Shown: in pieces, positions 60,897 through 64,000 of the stretch
Layout of the letters: each line of letters opens with the position of its first letter
How positions within the stretch are numbered: the stretch's first letter is position 1
NCBI GenBank assembly: GCA_963669435.1
Contig: OY770025.1
Span: 496,001 to 560,000, forward strand
Direction of reading: 5' to 3'
Length of the DNA: 64,000 bases
Source of the DNA: CALJFL01 sp963669435
GTDB lineage: Bacteria > Pseudomonadota > Gammaproteobacteria > Pseudomonadales > Halieaceae
Notes under the pieces: generated by a model
What the model saw: the letters and a program-made list of their open reading frames with translations, nothing else
What the model was told of the DNA's origin: nothing
Databases searched by the model: none
Made by a program: the position numbers and the translations under genes

Positions 60897-61750
60897 AACT
60901 GGAACAGACCCTCGGCCAGTGGCAGCACTGGCAATGCGATAAGCCGCTGCCCGGGAAGCCCGAGATGATTGCTGTTTTGGGGCAGGGACTGAGCAACTAC
61001 AGCGTGCACGTGAGGCGAGAAAAGGAGTTTGTGGTGCGCATAGACGGGGTCAACCCTGCACGTCACGGCCTCAATCGACAAACCGAATGGCGGGCCCTGC
61101 AAAATGCGTCAGCGGCAGGCATAGCGCCTAATCCACGCTACTTTAATCCCGAGCTGGGTACACTGGTCTGCGATTACCTGCCGCCAGATGCTACCCATGC
61201 CGAGTCAATCACGTCCATCGCCGAACTGCTTAGGCAGATCCACCGTTTGCCCGCCATCCATCACCGCCTCGACCTCCTCGAACGCGTGAGCCGTTATGAA
61301 CACCTGGCGGCACAGCAGGCACCCGATGTATGGCGGGAACTGCAGGTATTCGCAGAGCCACTGCGTATGCTGATCGAGAAATTGGAAGACGCAACGTCAC
61401 CCCCCGTTTGTTGCCACAATGACCTTCTGCGAGCCAACCGGCTGCACAGCGCCGGTCAGCTCTGGGCAGTGGACTGGGAGTACTGCGCCATGGGCAGCCA
61501 TTGGTTTGACCTGGCGGCGATCGCTTGCGGTGATGACTTGTCACAGGAGCAGATTGAAGCGCTAACCGATGCTTACCTGCAAGCACCAATTGGAGACTTA
61601 GATCGTCAGCATTTCAATGCCAACTGCTGTGTCTATCGCTATCTGGAGATTTTATGGTTTGCGGCTCAGCGTGGGTTGGACCCGTTAGACGCAGAACATC
61701 GCACCCGGATACAGGCGCTACGCGCAGCGCTGTTTGCCACCGCAGGCTAA
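60863..61750 (+). CDS. thiamine kinase-like phosphotransferase (choline/aminoglycoside kinase family)
   Basis: The 295-aa protein has the kinase fold of the APH/choline-kinase family: IAVLGQGLSNYSVHVRREKEF (ATP loop region), a CCHNDLLRANRL segment with the catalytic HxDxxxxN (His-Asn-Asp-x4-Asn), and AVDWEYCAMGSHWFDLA with the metal Asp. Family members include thiamine kinase (ThiK/YcfN). Position after PnuT supports thiamine as substrate, making thiamine phosphate inside the cell. Its ATG lies within the end of pnuT. Confidence 0.85.
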   Translation: MVTALPRTVQLKLEQTLGQWQHWQCDKPLPGKPEMIAVLGQGLSNYSVHVRREKEFVVRIDGVNPARHGLNRQTEWRALQNASAAGIAPNPRYFNPELGTLVCDYLPPDATHAESITSIAELLRQIHRLPAIHHRLDLLERVSRYEHLAAQQAPDVWRELQVFAEPLRMLIEKLEDATSPPVCCHNDLLRANRLHSAGQLWAVDWEYCAMGSHWFDLAAIACGDDLSQEQIEALTDAYLQAPIGDLDRQHFNANCCVYRYLEILWFAAQRGLDPLDAEHRTRIQALRAALFATAG

Positions 61751-62229
61751 TCGCGAAAATTGTTGAACTGCAACGGCGCTCCGAAGTCACCTTCACGCAG
61801 TAATGCAATCACGCGCTGCAAATCATCGCGCTTCTTGCCGCTGACCCGGACCTGTTCACCCTGAATCTGTGTCTGGACTTTCAGTTTTTCATTCTTAATT
61901 GACTTCACCACGGAGCGGCACTGGTCGCTATCCAGGCCATGGCGCAAAAGAATGGTCTGTTTCACTTGCTTACCACTAATCACCATGTCGCTCGCGTCCA
62001 TCGCGCCCGGATCAATGTCACATTTAACCAGGGCACTGCGTAACATGTCTTCCATCTGGGTGATCTGGAACTCCGCCTCAGCGGTGAGCACCACAGTGCG
62101 CTCATCGCGCTCGAATGAGGCATCCACCCCCTTGAAGTCGAAGCGGTTGGCAATCACTCGGCCGGCCTGGTCCACAGCGTTGGTAAGCTGGTGTAGATCC
62201 ACTTCCGAAACCACGTCGAATGATGGCAT
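61747..62229 (-). CDS. yajQ: YajQ family protein
   Basis: The 160-aa protein matches YajQ: MPSFDVVSEVDLHQLTNAVD, RFDFKGVDASFERDERTVVL, GKQVKQTILLRHGLDSDQCR, and a KVQTQIQGEQVRVSGKKRDD ending in DLQRVIALLREGDFGAPLQF. It folds as two ferredoxin-like domains. Members bind nucleotides, and some have been reported to bind cyclic-di-GMP. An AGGGAC site precedes the ATG. The stop lies next to the convergent kinase gene. Confidence 0.95.
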   Translation of the reverse strand: MPSFDVVSEVDLHQLTNAVDQAGRVIANRFDFKGVDASFERDERTVVLTAEAEFQITQMEDMLRSALVKCDIDPGAMDASDMVISGKQVKQTILLRHGLDSDQCRSVVKSIKNEKLKVQTQIQGEQVRVSGKKRDDLQRVIALLREGDFGAPLQFNNFRD

Positions 62230-62270
62230 AGTGCATGTCCCTGTAAGTCGTTCAGCGGACGCACATCATA

Positions 62271-63194
62271 ATGCCAGAGAAACGATTAACCAAGGCAGAA
62301 AACGCTGAACCTTGGCACCTGGTGGGAGCCGGTGCAATCGGCTCGCTGCTGGCATCGTACCTGCACTCGCAACACACACCGATTACCCTGATCGCCCATC
62401 GCAAGAACGAGAGCGGAGAACGCTGTATACAGCGCAATGGCGACACTGTATTACACCGTTTCGGCGTATCCAGCGTCGATGAAACTACACCGATACACCG
62501 GCTAATGGTAACCACCAAGGCCTACGATGTGGCGACAAGCCTCGCCACGCTCAGCCACCGCATCGCAGCTGACACACGGGTAGTAATCATTGCCAACGGG
62601 ATGGGTTTCACCCGGGAACTGGGCCAGCAGGGCTTCAGTGCAGAGGTGTTCCAGGGCACCACCACCCTGGGCGCCTATCGTGCGCCAGAGGGGAACATCG
62701 TCCATGCAGGTATGGGGCGCACCATAATCGGTAGGGAACATACAAGTAAGCCCGCATGGTTTACGCATTGGCGGAGCACAGTGCCCGACTGTCACTGGGA
62801 CGCTGATATCGAGACCGCCTTGTGGCTAAAACTGGCGATAAATTGCGCAATCAACCCGCTGACTGCCATTAATGATTGCCTGAACGGCGAGTTGTATAAC
62901 CAGCGCCATTTGCGTGCAGAAGTAACGGTGCTGTGTGATGAAATCGCCGAAGTGAGTCACCGAGTTGGCCACAGTGACATGGCTGCAGGACTGCACGACA
63001 CGGTTACCCAGGTGATTCAACAGACTGCGGGCAACCGTTCATCCATGCTGCAAGATGTTTCCCGGGGGCAGCGCACAGAAATTGACTACATGACGGGTTA
63101 CCTGCTGCGCACCGCCGACACACTCGGCATGGCCCTACCGAGGAACTCGGCCGTTTACGAACAGGTAAAAGCAATTGAACCCGATCCTGGCTAA
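62271..63194 (+). CDS. 2-dehydropantoate 2-reductase-like (PanE/ApbA) protein
   Basis: The 307-aa protein has an N-terminal Rossmann domain with LVGAGAIGSLLASYL (GxGxxG, about residues 17-31), IIANGMGFTRELGQ and a helical C-terminal domain with KLAINCAINPLTAINDCLNG, the family's typical active-site Lys-Asn segment. EIDYMTGYLL near the end is also characteristic. It probably reduces ketopantoate to pantoate with NADPH for CoA synthesis, although PanE-like paralogues with other substrates are common. No ribosome site is obvious. Confidence 0.88.
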   Translation: MPEKRLTKAENAEPWHLVGAGAIGSLLASYLHSQHTPITLIAHRKNESGERCIQRNGDTVLHRFGVSSVDETTPIHRLMVTTKAYDVATSLATLSHRIAADTRVVIIANGMGFTRELGQQGFSAEVFQGTTTLGAYRAPEGNIVHAGMGRTIIGREHTSKPAWFTHWRSTVPDCHWDADIETALWLKLAINCAINPLTAINDCLNGELYNQRHLRAEVTVLCDEIAEVSHRVGHSDMAAGLHDTVTQVIQQTAGNRSSMLQDVSRGQRTEIDYMTGYLLRTADTLGMALPRNSAVYEQVKAIEPDPG

Positions 63195-63834
63195 CACCGC
63201 TGCATTCACAGCGATCGCCACTGGCCTGGTCGCAATCGTCGGGCTGATGCTGGCTGATTACTGGCAATCACGGCCGGCAAGATACCTGTTCAAACCCATT
63301 GCGGCGCTCGCTTTCGTCAGCCTCGCACTGTGTCTCGGGGCAACCAGCTCGGTGTACGGTACCTGGCTGCTGGCAGGCCTGGTCGCCTGCCTGGTGGGTG
63401 ACCTGTGCCTGATGCCAGACCGGCAGGATACTTTCCTGGCGGGTTTGGCCGCGTTCCTGTGCGGCCATCTTCTCTACGTGGTCGCATTTATGCACCTGGG
63501 CATAAACGCCGTGGCATTGTTGATAGGTGCTGTACCTGCACTGCTCTTGCTGTTCTTCAGCACGCGTTGGCTGCGCCCTCACCTGCCGCCGGGAATGAAA
63601 CTCCCTGTGTACGTGTATATGTTAGTGATAACTGCGATGTTATTGGCGGCCTGCCTTACCACGAGCAACCCGTCGGGAATTTTTATTGTGTGCGGCGCCT
63701 GGGGTTTTGCGATGTCAGACCTGGCAGTGGCGCGACAGCAGTTTGTGCAACCCACGCGCCGCAATGGCCTGTGGGGAACACCGTTGTACTTTGGGTCACA
63801 ACTGCTGCTGGCCACCACCCCTGCGTTGACCTAG
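63175..63834 (+). CDS. lysoplasmalogenase/YhhN family membrane protein
   Basis: The 219-aa protein has about eight hydrophobic helices with the YhhN features: GDLCLMPDRQDTFLAGLAAF, GHLLYVVAFM and GFAMSDLAVARQQF. These GD and SD positions carry the conserved acids of the lysoplasmalogenase active site. It may hydrolyse vinyl-ether lipids; the role in this organism is unknown. The TTG start at 63175 has AGGT eight bases upstream and overlaps the PanE-like gene by 20 bases. Confidence 0.85.
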   Translation: MNPILANTAAFTAIATGLVAIVGLMLADYWQSRPARYLFKPIAALAFVSLALCLGATSSVYGTWLLAGLVACLVGDLCLMPDRQDTFLAGLAAFLCGHLLYVVAFMHLGINAVALLIGAVPALLLLFFSTRWLRPHLPPGMKLPVYVYMLVITAMLLAACLTTSNPSGIFIVCGAWGFAMSDLAVARQQFVQPTRRNGLWGTPLYFGSQLLLATTPALT

Positions 63835-63857
63835 TTAACTGAGGTGGACCGTGGCTC

Positions 63858-64000
63858 TCACCGATCAGCGTACAAAGAGTTCGCCGCGCGCAGGGTGGCG
63901 CGCTGCCAATGTTCCGCACCATCGTCAGACAATAGTGTCACCTGGGCCGTGCGCGTGTCCCGATCGTGGTTCCTGACAAGATCCAGGAGGCAAACATCCC
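63858..64000 (-). CDS. partial CDS, C-terminal 46 residues, product not recognised
   Basis: A minus-strand frame runs from the right edge to a TGA (63860-63858), reading DVCLLDLVRNHDRDTRTAQV and ending AANSLYADR. Codon use resembles neighbouring genes, and no stop interrupts it before the window edge. The N-terminal part lies outside the window. I cannot assign a family from the fragment. Its end faces the YhhN gene across about 24 bp. Confidence 0.55.
   Translation of the reverse strand, partial: DVCLLDLVRNHDRDTRTAQVTLLSDDGAEHWQRATLRAANSLYADR

Overview
The window looks like chromosome of a free-living, probably marine gammaproteobacterium. Protein style (TonB receptors, type II secretion, retropepsin/UUP/ATP-grasp triad, PhoD, lysoplasmalogenase) and moderately GC-rich codon use suggest the Halieaceae/Cellvibrionales neighbourhood, but that placement is inference. 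No rRNA, tRNA, CRISPR array, integrase or transposase was seen.

Region 1 (about 1-15300, minus strand) is a long run of small, mostly single-domain genes: two GFA-type zinc proteins, two VOC proteins, a PPOX protein and a PdxH-like oxidase, SDR, methyltransferase, homocysteine methyltransferase-like protein, GNAT, thioesterase, cupin, SRPBCC, a P-loop kinase and several small membrane proteins. It looks like an accessory or stress/housekeeping mix made of short coupled pairs rather than one pathway.

Region 2 (15682-25765) holds rimO-rsmE, a large TonB receptor with a tandem-repeat linker, dinB, an NTF2-like protein with an enoyl-CoA hydratase-like enzyme, msrA and a PhoD-type phosphatase.

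Region 3 (25900-34500) holds a VWA-DnaJ locus, a DUF1499 protein with a secreted HtrA-type protease, a translationally coupled HD-GYP/EAL pair, a 273-bp nested palindromic element (32592-32864) and cardiolipin synthase. A sodium-dependent transporter, an Xaa-Pro aminopeptidase and a 59-aa rubredoxin follow on the minus strand.

Region 4 (37994-49488, minus) is a complete type II secretion operon, gspC-D-E-F-G-H-I-J-K-L-M-N, with stop/start overlaps at several junctions. Region 5 (49650-54737, minus) is cysC-sat followed by a retropepsin-like protease, a UUP/7TM inactive transglutaminase and a RimK-like ATP-grasp ligase. The last four of these share stop/start bases. trmH, beta-carbonic anhydrase and a degenerate GAF-GGDEF protein lie upstream of it.

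Region 6 (57682-61750, plus) is a thiamine-salvage operon. A well-formed promoter and TPP riboswitch precede a TonB receptor, a YkoF-like thiamine-binding protein, a PnuC-family transporter (PnuT) and a thiamine-kinase-like enzyme, so together they cover outer-membrane uptake, inner-membrane uptake and phosphorylation. yajQ, a PanE-like reductase, a YhhN protein and the 3' end of an unrecognised minus-strand gene close the window.

The least explained items are the cloverleaf-like palindromic element, the coupling of sulfate activation to the protease/UUP/ligase triad, and the substituted HD-GYP site.
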